A DNA stretch of 39,691 bases from Balneolaceae bacterium (GTDB lineage Bacteria; Bacteroidota; Rhodothermia; Balneolales; Balneolaceae): assembly GCA_007118695.1 (NCBI GenBank), contig SKRC01000050.1, forward strand, positions 1 to 39,691, read 5' to 3'. Shown here piece by piece: positions 24,958 to 33,603 of this stretch. A program made the translations under genes and the position numbers. The notes below the pieces were generated by a model. It did no database searches, had not been told where the DNA came from, and was given only the letters and a program-made list of their open reading frames with translations. The stretch's first letter is position 1; every line of letters starts with the position of its first letter.

Positions 24958-26178
24958 ATGCATAAAGCTACAATTCAATTTGTATTCCTGCTTGTGCTTT
25001 GCCTTGCTTCCGAACAGCTAATTGCCCAGAATTCCACTGGTGATGACCTTGAATACAGACCCTTCCGGCTGACTATAGCACCCGGGATTGGAACTAACGG
25101 CCTCGACTCGCACCGGTATACAGCAAGGTTTTCCATCAACTTGCTGGCCGGTTATCACGGTGGATTGAACGGATTGGAATTGGGCCCTGTGAATGTGAAT
25201 CGCCATTATACACGAGGCATGCAGCTGGGCCTGGTCAATGCGAGTGGCGGAAATGTTCAGGGAATCAATTTAGCAGGTTTTTTGAATGCATCTCACGGTG
25301 AAATGATGGGCCTTCACGTTGCAGGTATTTCCAATATATCACGCGGCAGAACAAGGGGAATACACTTTGCCGGTTTGACAACAATTGCCAACGGTATAGA
25401 AGGTGTGCAGGTAGCCGGGATTGGAAATTTTTCGGCTGATTATTCAAGAGGGCTTCAAATAGGTTCCCTGTTTAATTTTACGTTCAGGGAATCTCTTGGA
25501 ATTCAAATATCCGGAGGGATTAATTTTGCACGAACCCTGCGGGGGTTATCATTTGCCAGTCTGTTAAATGTCTCTGAAAATATGCAGGGAATACAAATTT
25601 CCAGCCTGGTAAATCTGGCCAATACAGCCGAAGGGATACAGTTCGGTCTCTATAATGCAGCCAGGGAATTCTCCGGTGTCCCATTCGGGCTCATTAACTG
25701 GTATGGAAATGGCCGCAAAAATATTGATACCTGGATTGCAGATGGCGGATTTACCCAGGTAGGCTTAAAAACAGGTACACGTGTCTACTACAATATCTTC
25801 TCATTTGGCTATAATCCACTGATAACGGAGCGTATTGTATGGAGGGTCGGCTGGACATTCGGCTCAATGCGAAATTTGACTGAAGCATGGGAGCGTCCCG
25901 GACATGAAAATTATTTCCGCAAAAGTGATATCTCCATCTACCAACATCATGAAGGTGGCATCACCACCGATATGAATCAAACCTATTCCTATCGCTATAT
26001 GCTGGGTAGAAAATTCACCGGTGGCTTCGGGGCATACGCAGGTCCTTCCCTCAACCTTCAGGTTACTACCAGGAGCAGAGCCAACGAATACACATGGTAT
26101 TCCCTGATTGAGACGGAACGTGCAGACAGGGTATGGAGATTTTGGATTGGCTTTGCTGCAGGATTTCAGTTTTTCTAA
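24958..26178 (+). CDS. LA_2272-like surface protein with twelve 15-16-residue repeats
   Basis: The 406-residue product has a signal peptide (FVFLLVLCLASEQLIAQ). Residues 72 to about 250 are twelve repeats, each starting with Gly at 72, 87, 102, 118, 134, 149, 165, 181, 196, 211, 226 and 240. The unit is roughly G-h-x-h-(A/G)-x-h-x-N-(a/s) followed by five or six polar residues, for example GINLAGFLNAS and GVQVAGIGNFS. The regular period suggests a beta-solenoid or stacked hairpins. The last 150 residues are rich in aromatic beta strands and end in Phe-Phe, consistent with an outer-membrane barrel. It resembles the surface repeat proteins named after Leptospira LA_2272. Function is unknown. 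Confidence 0.7.
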   Translation: MHKATIQFVFLLVLCLASEQLIAQNSTGDDLEYRPFRLTIAPGIGTNGLDSHRYTARFSINLLAGYHGGLNGLELGPVNVNRHYTRGMQLGLVNASGGNVQGINLAGFLNASHGEMMGLHVAGISNISRGRTRGIHFAGLTTIANGIEGVQVAGIGNFSADYSRGLQIGSLFNFTFRESLGIQISGGINFARTLRGLSFASLLNVSENMQGIQISSLVNLANTAEGIQFGLYNAAREFSGVPFGLINWYGNGRKNIDTWIADGGFTQVGLKTGTRVYYNIFSFGYNPLITERIVWRVGWTFGSMRNLTEAWERPGHENYFRKSDISIYQHHEGGITTDMNQTYSYRYMLGRKFTGGFGAYAGPSLNLQVTTRSRANEYTWYSLIETERADRVWRFWIGFAAGFQFF

Positions 26179-26181
26179 TCC

Positions 26182-26226
26182 GCATTTTTCGCCAAGCTCA
26201 TTTTTTGTACGCGAAGCGAAATTTTT
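26182..26226 (+). repeat. 45-bp inverted repeat, left copy (upstream of msrB)
   Basis: The sequence starts GCATTTTTCGCCAAGCTCAT and ends GCGAAGCGAAATTTTT. Its reverse complement is found at 27088-27132 with a single mismatch. The msrB gene lies between the two copies. Confidence 0.9.
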
Positions 26227-26230
26227 CTCT

Positions 26231-26329
26231 CAGCAAGGCGAAGGTAAAATAGTATCGGAATCTACCTCAGAGTACATTTCACCAACGCGTGCAAGAATGG
26301 GACCTGCAAAATACGGGTTCGCCTTGCTG
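26231..26329. repeat. 12-bp inverted pair CAGCAAGGCGAA / TTCGCCTTGCTG
   Basis: CAGCAAGGCGAA at 26231-26242 is repeated in inverse at 26318-26329. The left arm is the end of the dispersed repeat, so the pair probably marks a second, decayed element just before msrB. Confidence 0.6.
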
Positions 26330-26373
26330 AATGAATTCATCTGCGTTGTTGTTCTTTATGATAATATAAATTT

Positions 26374-26949
26374 ATGGCCATGACTGATTGGTTCGAAAAA
26401 ACAATTTTCTATTTTATCTTTGCCGTTGTTGCAGCCGGATTGTTTTTTGGCTGCAGTAAAACCGAATCTGATCATGATCATTCAGTACGGGAAGCAAGAA
26501 CCTTTGAACTGGAAATAACATATGATGAAGCGATGAGCGATTCTTTAAATAACGACAAAGTGGTTAAATCCGAAGAGGAGTGGAAAGAGATTCTTTCCCC
26601 TTCTCAATATCGTATTTTACGCAAAGGCGGTACAGAGATGCCATTTGTCAATAAATACAACAGTGTTTATGATGATGGAATCTATGTTTGCGCTGCCTGT
26701 GGGAACCCGCTCTTCCACTCCGATACAAAATATAACTCGCGAAGCGGTTGGCCCAGCTTCTGGAAGCCGATACGTGAAAATGCCGTAGGCGAAAGAGAGG
26801 ATAACAGCTTGATGATGACCCGTACGGAAATCATTTGTAACCGTTGCGATTCCCATCTTGGCCATGTTTTTGATGACGGGCCTGAACCAACCGGGCTTCG
26901 ATACTGCATGAATTCAGCCGCCCTTACCCTGGTCGAAGAGGATAAATAA
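26374..26949 (+). CDS. msrB: Peptide-methionine (R)-S-oxide reductase, lipoprotein form
   Basis: MsrB reduces the R form of methionine sulfoxide in proteins. The 191-residue product has an N-terminal hydrophobic segment ending in a lipobox-like LFFGC (Cys27), so it is probably an envelope lipoprotein, and then a full MsrB domain from about residue 66. Zinc-binding pairs are Cys106/Cys109 (CAAC) and Cys155/Cys158 (CNRC); the catalytic Cys178 is in GLRYCMNSAAL. RSGWPSFW and HLGHVFDDGP are family signatures. No msrA is adjacent. The gene sits between the arms of a 45-bp inverted repeat. Start could be the ATG at 26374 or the one at 26380. Confidence 0.93.
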   Translation: MAMTDWFEKTIFYFIFAVVAAGLFFGCSKTESDHDHSVREARTFELEITYDEAMSDSLNNDKVVKSEEEWKEILSPSQYRILRKGGTEMPFVNKYNSVYDDGIYVCAACGNPLFHSDTKYNSRSGWPSFWKPIRENAVGEREDNSLMMTRTEIICNRCDSHLGHVFDDGPEPTGLRYCMNSAALTLVEEDK

Positions 26950-27087
26950 TTCATATTTCATTATTAACGGATTGTCAAACCTCCTTGAATGGCGTATAAC
27001 TATATTATTGTAAAGCCTGTCTGCCCAGTTTTTTCACCTTATAGGAACTATACATTTATTTCTATCCCGCATTTCGCTCAGCCGGTT

Positions 27088-27132
27088 AAAAATTTCGCTT
27101 CGCGTACAAAAAATGAGCTTGGTGAAAAATGC
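27088..27132 (-). repeat. 45-bp inverted repeat, right copy (downstream of msrB)
   Basis: Reverse complement of 26182-26226 with one mismatch. To its left, 27066-27080 (CCGCATTTCGCTCAG) forms an imperfect palindrome with the repeat's outer end, as in REP-type elements. Confidence 0.9.
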
Positions 27133-27200
27133 AGTCTAAACCCGGTCGATGAAAACCGGCAAAATATGAGAAAGATGCCGGTAAAAGCTTATCAAACCTG

Positions 27201-28700
27201 TTAGTTCGTGATCGTCTTGCCGGCAATTTTGGAATTATAAAGCTTGAAGAGCCCCATTACTACTCCCCATTGGACAAAAACCGTTGCCACAGAAAAAGCG
27301 CTAAGGGGATTGTACCAGGTATCAGGTGCATATACCACCGCACTCAGATAGATCCACCATGCCAGCAAGGAAATCACCTGAACCGGCACAACATACTTGA
27401 TGACAAATGTCCACCAATAGCCGAGTTTCCATTTACTCTCTGCTGTATTTACAAGTTCAATGCGAAACCTGTCAGCTCCAAACTTGATGACCGCAAATGA
27501 CATGAATGCCCCGGAGACCATCAGCCCGACACCCCACACAAAATCCTGGTTTGCAAAAAAGTCGAGATTGATGGCCGATGGCAATCCGAAGAGAAAACCG
27601 GCTGAACAGACACCGATTGTTGCCGATCTGCGGACCACACCCATATCAACAAATACTTTCGTCGCCAGCTCAATCATTGAAATCAACGAACTGAATGCGG
27701 CAAAGGTCAGGCCAAGAAAAAACAGAATAGCAAATACCCGGCCTCCGGCCATTTCATTGAAAAGCTGTGGCATCCACATAAAGGTCAAACCGGTTCCGGC
27801 GGGCCCTGATGTTTGCATCACTTCCAGAATTTCACCGTCCGTCATATCAGCCCCGAGAATACCGAAGACCGTTGAAAAAATAATCACACCGGCCATCAGC
27901 GAAACCAGGTTATTACCAATCCCGGTTTGAAATGCACTGATGGTTATATCGTCCGACATGCGCATATATGCCCCGTATGTGAGAATCAAACCCCAGGCAG
28001 CCCCGGTATCCCATGCGTTTTGCGTCAGGGCTTCCAGCCACAATTGCGGATTGCTGAGAGTCGACAGGTCGGGGGTGAACAGGTATCGGACACCGGCACC
28101 GCTTCCTTCAAGCGTCAGTGCCCTTATCAGGGCGACGATAAGAACCAAAATCAACGAGGGAATCAAAAGATTGTTGATGCGTTCAATGGATTTGACCCCC
28201 TTTAAAATTACCAGCCCGCCCAGCCCGATCATGGTAAAATGAAAAAGCGATGGCAATGCCGATGCCTGGAATCCATCCCAGACCATATTGGCCTGCTCCA
28301 CACTCTCAGGCACGGATGCAAATATCGATTCAAGCAAATAATAAAGGCACCAGCCGGCGACGACACTGTAATAGAACATAATGGCGGTAGCCACAAAACC
28401 GATAAATGAGCCCATCCAGGCGTACTTCTCTCCTACCATTTTGATAAAAGATCCGATCACGCCCTTTCTTCCACTCCTGCCGATGCCATATTCTGCTATA
28501 ATCAGGGGTATGGAAAACAGAAACAGGAAACAGACCCACGCGATCAGAAATGCACCGGCTCCATCTTCCGTACCGTTTTGAGCTGCTATACGGGGAAATC
28601 GCCAAATATTTCCTGTACCAACAGCAATCCCCAAAACACTGATGATCAAGCCCCATTTCGTTACGAATCGTTCTTTTGTATTACCTGAAGTTTTAGTCAT
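27201..28700 (-). CDS. Sodium-dependent transporter, NSS/SNF family
   Basis: The 499-residue membrane protein has about 12 hydrophobic segments and the TM1 motif GTGNIWRFPRIAAQNG, which in this LeuT-fold family binds sodium and substrate. It is longer than the related gene at 5206 and only distantly similar to it in the visible motifs, so the two probably carry different substrates, likely amino acids. The ATG at 28700 directly precedes the conserved N-terminus. It is transcribed alone on the minus strand; the nearest genes on both sides run the other way. No clear promoter box was found upstream. Confidence 0.9.
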   Translation of the reverse strand: MTKTSGNTKERFVTKWGLIISVLGIAVGTGNIWRFPRIAAQNGTEDGAGAFLIAWVCFLFLFSIPLIIAEYGIGRSGRKGVIGSFIKMVGEKYAWMGSFIGFVATAIMFYYSVVAGWCLYYLLESIFASVPESVEQANMVWDGFQASALPSLFHFTMIGLGGLVILKGVKSIERINNLLIPSLILVLIVALIRALTLEGSGAGVRYLFTPDLSTLSNPQLWLEALTQNAWDTGAAWGLILTYGAYMRMSDDITISAFQTGIGNNLVSLMAGVIIFSTVFGILGADMTDGEILEVMQTSGPAGTGLTFMWMPQLFNEMAGGRVFAILFFLGLTFAAFSSLISMIELATKVFVDMGVVRRSATIGVCSAGFLFGLPSAINLDFFANQDFVWGVGLMVSGAFMSFAVIKFGADRFRIELVNTAESKWKLGYWWTFVIKYVVPVQVISLLAWWIYLSAVVYAPDTWYNPLSAFSVATVFVQWGVVMGLFKLYNSKIAGKTITN

Positions 28701-29244
28701 AAAACTATTTCATTCGTCTGCCTTTATCCTGCATTGCTCACAGCGTTAGACAATACGTCGTTGAATACGTGATCTTTATTTGAGGTATCTTTTTGGTACA
28801 CAAACTGTTAAAGCCCTGAATCCCGAAAGCTTTCGGGAGTGAATAATGCAGGTTAAAAAGTTGTCGAAGGTTAATAACCATTTTTATGCTTTCAGGCAAA
28901 CATTCGGCATTGCTCATCAGGAATTTCAGATTTAACAAGATAATTTGCCAATATTGCAGACTGGACCGGATCATTCATCGTTACCAAAGAGATAATTGAA
29001 GCTTGGAATTCGTTCAGTTACCCCTTATTGATTTCAAACTTTTCAGACTACAGATTCGATGACGATGCCCGGCAATCGGGCCTTTAAAAATATTGTGGAA
29101 TCAAACAGTGTTTCGGTATCTTTCGCCCTTTCGTAAAAAAGCATCGATCCTGAAAATAATGTGAAATCATGTTCCGTTTAGCGGATTGTATCTCAGCCAA
29201 AGAGGGATGCGGACGGACACTGAACTATTATCGTAATCAATTGT
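28701..29244. other. Intergenic region between divergent genes
   Basis: Apart from the palindrome at 28821-28838 I see no RNA gene, terminator or convincing promoter. TATCTTTT and TATCTTTC boxes occur, but they lack one consensus base and a good upstream box. The short open frames here have no recognisable features. Confidence 0.5.
28821..28838. repeat. Perfect 18-bp palindrome TCCCGAAAGCTTTCGGGA
   Basis: The palindrome includes the AAAGCTTT centre and is not followed by a T run. Its CCCG...CGGG form resembles the hairpin stems at 23869-23980 and palindromes scattered through many Bacteroidota genomes. Confidence 0.8.
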
Positions 29245-32244
29245 ATGGATTTATCGTCGATTTTTGCGCAACACCGCACGCGAAATATCTTTTTTGCACT
29301 GGTTTCTTTTATTACAGCTTTCATTACCTATGTTTTAACTGTTGCCCCTACAGCCAGCTTCTGGGATCCCGCTGAGTATATTGCAGTTTCACACACCCTC
29401 CAGGTTGCACACCCTCCCGGTTCGCCGTTTTTTGCCCTGTGGGGCAGGCTTTTCTCCATGTTCGTACCACCGGAATATGTAGCCCTCAGCATTAACATGA
29501 TCAGTGTACTGGCCTCTTCTTTTACCATCATGCTGCTGTACCTGATCATCGTCCGTTTGATTCAGGAATGGCGCGGTCCTGCAGATGATATGGACCTTAT
29601 GGACAAAATTGGACTTTACGGTGGCGGTTTGTTCGGAGCCATTACCTTTATCTTCACCCATACACACTGGTTCAACGCCGTGGAAGCCGAAATGTATGCC
29701 TCGTCCATGTTCTTTACGGCTATTGTCGTCTGGATGGCGCTGCGCTGGGCCGAGAATCACGACAAACCTCATTCCGAGCGATGGCTGATCCTGATTGCTT
29801 ATGTGTTCGGGCTAGGAATCGGTGTGCACCTTCTAAACCTGCTCGCCCTGTTTTTTGTGGCATTGATTATCTATTTCAAAAAACAGGTGTTCACCCTTCT
29901 CTCTTTTACCCTGATGGGTGTCATCGCTTCCCTTGCATTCCTACTGGTCTACCCATTTACAATCGTGAACCTGCCGGCACTGGCTGGTGAAATTGAACGG
30001 GTAACTTACGGCCTGATTGGGCCCATTACCTATATGTTCCTGATCTTTGGAGCTATAATCGGCGCGATCTATTATACCCACAAGAAAAGGATGCGCATAC
30101 CCAACCTTGCCATTCTGGCTTATGCAGTGATTGTTATCGGGTATTCCAGCTACGCCCTCGTTTTTATCCGTTCACAGGCGGAACCGGCCATCGACGAGAA
30201 TGATCCGTCCACTGTAGAGGCATTTGTCAGTTATCTGAAACGGGAACAGTACGGTGAAGATCCGCTTTTCAGAGGATATACTTACGACAACCAGACGGGG
30301 AGAATTGACCGCGACAACGAAGTGTTCTTCCCCCGCCGTCATTCCAGTCAGCCTCAGCATCTGGAATATTACGCCAACTTCAACAACGACTGGCAGTTCT
30401 TCTGGCAATACCAGGTTTTTCATATGTATGTCAGGTATTTCAATTGGAACTTTATCGGAAGGGAGGCGGATGTTCAACACACAGGCTGGTATTCCGGATT
30501 TGGCCAAACCCCCTACAGTAATAATCCGGCTAATTCAGGGTACTTCTACCTGCCTCTGTTATTTGGCCTGCTGGGAATGCTCTATCATTTCCGCAATGAC
30601 TGGCCCAGGGCTTTCTCGGTGCTGACCCTGTTCATAATGACAGGGCTTGCCATCATTTTTTATCTCAATCAAACCCCCTATGAACCCAGGGAAAGGGATT
30701 ACGCCTATGTGGGTTCTTTCTTCGCTTTCAGCATCTGGATAGGCATGGGAGCTACGGCTGTGGTTGAAATGATTAAAGAGTGGGCCGGCAAGAAACCGAA
30801 TATCACCTATGGAGCACTAGGCCTTATGTTTCTTGCTGTACCTTTTTGGATGGCCAAAGAGAACTGGCCAAGTCATGATCGAAGTAATAATTATGTAGCA
30901 AGGGATTACGCGTATAACCTGTTAAACTCTTTAGAGCCTAATGCACTTGTATTTACCAACGGTGACAACGACACTTTTCCACTTTGGTATCTGCAGGAAG
31001 TCGAAGGCATACGCACGGATGTACGGGTTGTCAACCTGAGCTTGTTAAACACCTCCTGGTATATTAAACAGATGAGAGACCGGCAGACGCATGAATCCCT
31101 GCCGTTGCCAATACGGCTTACGGATGAGGAAATTGAGGAGATGACTTCTGGCCTGACCCTTCACCAACCCGGTGATGAAGTCATTCCTGTGAATAAGCCA
31201 TTGCTAAGAGAAGTCTTTGAAGGCGATGGTGAAGTAAGTGGGATTGTAGAGCTCACCAGGGATGCAGTATTTGAAAACCAGCTGCAAATGGCCACGCCAT
31301 TTTCAATCCCGGTCGATTCCCTTGATGATGAAGTCCGGTGGAGGCTTGAAGGGCGTTTTGCCGGCCAGGACGGGCAGGGTAACCCGCAATATTTTCTGCA
31401 GATCCAGGACAAGATGGTCCTGGAATTGTTGCATAACAACATGTGGCTGCGCCCGATCTATTTCGCCAACACGGTTTCCCGGCAAGGCCAGCTTGACTTG
31501 CAGCCCTACTTTCAATTTGAAGGCAAAGCTTTCCGGGTGGTCCCAAAACGGCGGGATGTGGGAAGCTTCGGATACATTGATCCGGATGTACATATTTCAA
31601 GGCTGGAGAGTTTCAGTTTCCGGGAGTGGAATAATCCGGATGTTTATTTCGATGAAAATATTCGCCGGATGCTGACGAATTACAGGTTTGGATTTACACA
31701 ATTGGCTGATGAACTGATGAAACGCGGGGACTATGAAAGAGCGGCGAAATGGCTCGAGTTTGGCGAAGAGAAAATTCCGTTTCGCGAATATGAAACCGAC
31801 TGGTCCATCCCTACCCTCTATGCATACCGGTATGCACGTGTAGAATCTTTCGATAATGCGGCGAATCTTGCCGGCTTCATTAAGGATCAGATCATGCACT
31901 GGATGGAGTGGGATCTGAGGGAACTGGACGAGCTGGAGAGGAAGCGCGAACAGCTTGAATCTGAGGAACGTGAAGCCAGGGCCCGGGCAAGAACCGACCG
32001 CCAGCGCCAGCTTCGGAACCGGATTGAACGGCTGGACAATAACAGAAATGAACTGATGAATGAAATCTCGTATTACGTCAGCTATCTTACGATACTCCAG
32101 CGTGTATTTTTCCTGGCAGACCTTGATGAAAGAGCGGAAGAACTGGCTATGGAGGTGAATTTGATGACCGAAGGCCGCATTCCAATGCCATCAACCCGGG
32201 AGGAAAACAGAGAACAGATCGACCGGTTCAACCTGGGCATTTAA
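29245..32244 (+). CDS. DUF2723 family membrane protein (GT-C-like), with C-terminal coiled coil
   Basis: The 999-residue protein has an N-terminal membrane domain with the DUF2723 signature TVAPTASFWDPAEYIAVSHT followed by LQVAHPPGSPFF. About ten or more membrane segments run to near residue 550. The soluble part begins with NGDNDTFPLWYLQEVEGI (about residue 571), a motif conserved in this family, and continues through a large periplasmic region. Residues about 890-945 are a highly charged Arg/Glu coiled coil. DUF2723 proteins are assigned to a glycosyltransferase family (GT117) and are predicted to act on envelope glycans; the substrate is unknown. The ATG at 29245 precedes the first membrane segment. 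It is followed by a short unknown gene and ybeY. Confidence 0.88.
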   Translation: MDLSSIFAQHRTRNIFFALVSFITAFITYVLTVAPTASFWDPAEYIAVSHTLQVAHPPGSPFFALWGRLFSMFVPPEYVALSINMISVLASSFTIMLLYLIIVRLIQEWRGPADDMDLMDKIGLYGGGLFGAITFIFTHTHWFNAVEAEMYASSMFFTAIVVWMALRWAENHDKPHSERWLILIAYVFGLGIGVHLLNLLALFFVALIIYFKKQVFTLLSFTLMGVIASLAFLLVYPFTIVNLPALAGEIERVTYGLIGPITYMFLIFGAIIGAIYYTHKKRMRIPNLAILAYAVIVIGYSSYALVFIRSQAEPAIDENDPSTVEAFVSYLKREQYGEDPLFRGYTYDNQTGRIDRDNEVFFPRRHSSQPQHLEYYANFNNDWQFFWQYQVFHMYVRYFNWNFIGREADVQHTGWYSGFGQTPYSNNPANSGYFYLPLLFGLLGMLYHFRNDWPRAFSVLTLFIMTGLAIIFYLNQTPYEPRERDYAYVGSFFAFSIWIGMGATAVVEMIKEWAGKKPNITYGALGLMFLAVPFWMAKENWPSHDRSNNYVARDYAYNLLNSLEPNALVFTNGDNDTFPLWYLQEVEGIRTDVRVVNLSLLNTSWYIKQMRDRQTHESLPLPIRLTDEEIEEMTSGLTLHQPGDEVIPVNKPLLREVFEGDGEVSGIVELTRDAVFENQLQMATPFSIPVDSLDDEVRWRLEGRFAGQDGQGNPQYFLQIQDKMVLELLHNNMWLRPIYFANTVSRQGQLDLQPYFQFEGKAFRVVPKRRDVGSFGYIDPDVHISRLESFSFREWNNPDVYFDENIRRMLTNYRFGFTQLADELMKRGDYERAAKWLEFGEEKIPFREYETDWSIPTLYAYRYARVESFDNAANLAGFIKDQIMHWMEWDLRELDELERKREQLESEEREARARARTDRQRQLRNRIERLDNNRNELMNEISYYVSYLTILQRVFFLADLDERAEELAMEVNLMTEGRIPMPSTREENREQIDRFNLGI

Positions 32245-32258
32245 TCTTATGATTACGT

Positions 32259-32287
32259 GTTGTATATTAACCCTGTAGTTAAATTTG
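32259..32287 (+). promoter_or_regulatory. Possible promoter for the unknown gene and ybeY
   Basis: TAAATTTG at 32280-32287 fits TAnnTTTG exactly, with GTTG at 32259-32262 upstream. The 17-nt spacer is short, so it is a candidate only. It would place the transcription start near 32294 and rule out the GTG at 32257 as a start codon. Confidence 0.35.
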
Positions 32288-32334
32288 GTCAACAGACGGC
32301 ACACGGTGGCAATGTTGCTGAAAACTTCACTTTT

Positions 32335-32787
32335 ATGATTCATACCTTTACCAAAGAAAATATAGAGAACATCGGCAAGGTACTGGGCACCAAGCCCAAA
32401 CCCCTTGGCAATGATGTCTTTCGTTTTGAACTCAAAAATGAAGAAGAAGGACGCCGTCTTGCCCTGGAAATTCACCTGGGCCTCGAGGTTGAAGGTGAAA
32501 AAATGAACATGGTTTCCGTATATGCGTCCAATACATTTCTCCAGCTTCATAACTGCACGGCTTTTATCGCCAGTGATATGCTAAAGCAGGTCACATTCTT
32601 CAGAAAAGCAAGGGGAATGACTTCCGGACTTATCGTGGAACAGGGAGCCGGCTGCAGCCTCTATGCCAATGTGAGTGATGAAGTGCTTAAGGGAGACTTT
32701 ACCGAATTACCGGAAGATCTGATGATGTGTGGCGTTGCACTTTCCCTGACGGAGACTGCCGGACTTGATGATTTTAGCTTTGATTAA
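32335..32787 (+). CDS. Conserved-looking soluble protein of unknown function
   Basis: I do not recognise the 150-residue product. It begins MIHTFTKENIENIGKVLG and is a soluble alpha/beta protein with no signal peptide and no visible catalytic motif. A central stretch (HNCTAFIASDMLKQVTFF) and the phrase VEQGAGCSLYANV look structured rather than random. Codon use resembles the neighbours. I chose the ATG at 32335 over an upstream GTG at 32257 because the added residues carry no clear features. Its stop is 9 bp before the ybeY start, which points to joint transcription. Confidence 0.6.
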   Translation: MIHTFTKENIENIGKVLGTKPKPLGNDVFRFELKNEEEGRRLALEIHLGLEVEGEKMNMVSVYASNTFLQLHNCTAFIASDMLKQVTFFRKARGMTSGLIVEQGAGCSLYANVSDEVLKGDFTELPEDLMMCGVALSLTETAGLDDFSFD

Positions 32788-32796
32788 TTGTTCAGA

Positions 32797-33261
32797 ATGA
32801 GTTTTGACTCCCCTGAAGGTACTCCGGAATCCGATCACCAATCCCTGCAAATATACAATCCATCCGGTTATACACTGCCTGTCCGTACTGAAAGACTTCA
32901 ATACTTGCAAAATGAGATAGAGAAAGGTGAAAAAGTTAAATTTTCACTGCTGGAAGTAGTCTATGTAAGTGAAGATGAAATACTCAGGATCAATAAAAAA
33001 CATCTGGACAAAGATTATATAACAGATATTATTACATTCAGATATGATGAAGAGAATCCGGAATCAATAGAAGCCACGCTCTATTGTTGTGCTCCCCGGA
33101 TTGCGGAACAATCAGCTGAATTCAGCACACCGCAGGGGCAGGAGTTTTACAGGGTCTTTATTCACGGATTGTTGCACCTTGCCGGCTACAACGATCAATC
33201 CACGATTGAAAAGAAGAAAATGACTGAGCTTGAAAACCATTATCTTGGATTGGTTGACTGA
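32797..33261 (+). CDS. ybeY: rRNA maturation endoribonuclease YbeY
   Basis: YbeY is a metal-dependent endoribonuclease needed for 16S rRNA 3'-end maturation and ribosome quality control. The 154-residue product has LLEVVYVSEDEILRINKKHL and DIITFRYDE, typical of the family, and the metal site HGLLHLAGYND. The usual H-x3-H-x5-H reads His123, His127, Asp133: the third His is replaced by Asp, as in other Bacteroidota YbeY proteins. I took the ATG at 32797; a TTG three codons earlier is also in frame. It follows the unknown gene by 9 bp. Confidence 0.9.
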   Translation: MSFDSPEGTPESDHQSLQIYNPSGYTLPVRTERLQYLQNEIEKGEKVKFSLLEVVYVSEDEILRINKKHLDKDYITDIITFRYDEENPESIEATLYCCAPRIAEQSAEFSTPQGQEFYRVFIHGLLHLAGYNDQSTIEKKKMTELENHYLGLVD

Positions 33262-33264
33262 GGT

Positions 33265-33603
33265 ATGAAATTATTTTTAATTCATTTCTTCAAAGCATTG
33301 CAATACATAAGGTTCAATACTATATCAACAGTCAGAATGATCAGGATCAATATTACTCCCCTAAGGTGCCATTGCTTTTCTTGTCGGAATGAACGGCACC
33401 GCGACAGATCCATCGATGCATCAAACCGGATTTCTGTAGTCGTGCCTCCATCCATCGGTCTTGGAAAATACCAGAAGACTATGATCGAGCAGCGTATCGG
33501 GAATTTCCTCTCTTTCGGTTTCCACTTCACAGCCGATAATACCCGTTAACATCAATAAAGCCGCTACGATTAATAGAGAAAGTAAACGATTATTCACATT
33601 CAT
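33265..33603 (-). pseudogene. Decayed ThuA-like lipoprotein gene
   Basis: A lipoprotein signal begins at the ATG 33603 (LLIVAALLMLTGIIGC, Cys25) and leads into SLLVFSKTDGWRHD, the usual start of a ThuA-like domain (VLVFSKTxGxRH). The frame then stops at 33421. Further fragments follow in other frames: FRQEKQWHL in one, and DPDHSDC with YSIEPY in another, which fit the next part of the domain if stops and frameshifts are ignored. Intact ThuA domains are over 200 residues, so most is missing. It lies immediately beyond the ybeY stop on the opposite strand. A genuine small lipoprotein is the less likely alternative. Confidence 0.55.

Noticed and set aside
26182-27132. Insertion sequence carrying msrB
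   Set aside because: No transposase or target duplication is seen, and the ends match a dispersed non-coding repeat.
26989-27204. 71-residue plus-strand frame after msrB
   Set aside because: It runs through the inverted repeat, has no domain or start signal, and overlaps the end of the transporter gene.
28738-28974. 78-residue minus-strand frame upstream of the transporter
   Set aside because: Part of it is encoded by the 18-bp palindrome, and it lacks any conserved feature or start signal.
29169-29375. Alternative upstream start and frame before the DUF2723 gene
   Set aside because: It is in another frame, and the family N-terminus begins at 29245.
33265-33549. 94-residue plus-strand frame after ybeY
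   Set aside because: It lies antisense to the ThuA-like remnant, has unusual composition and shows no domain.
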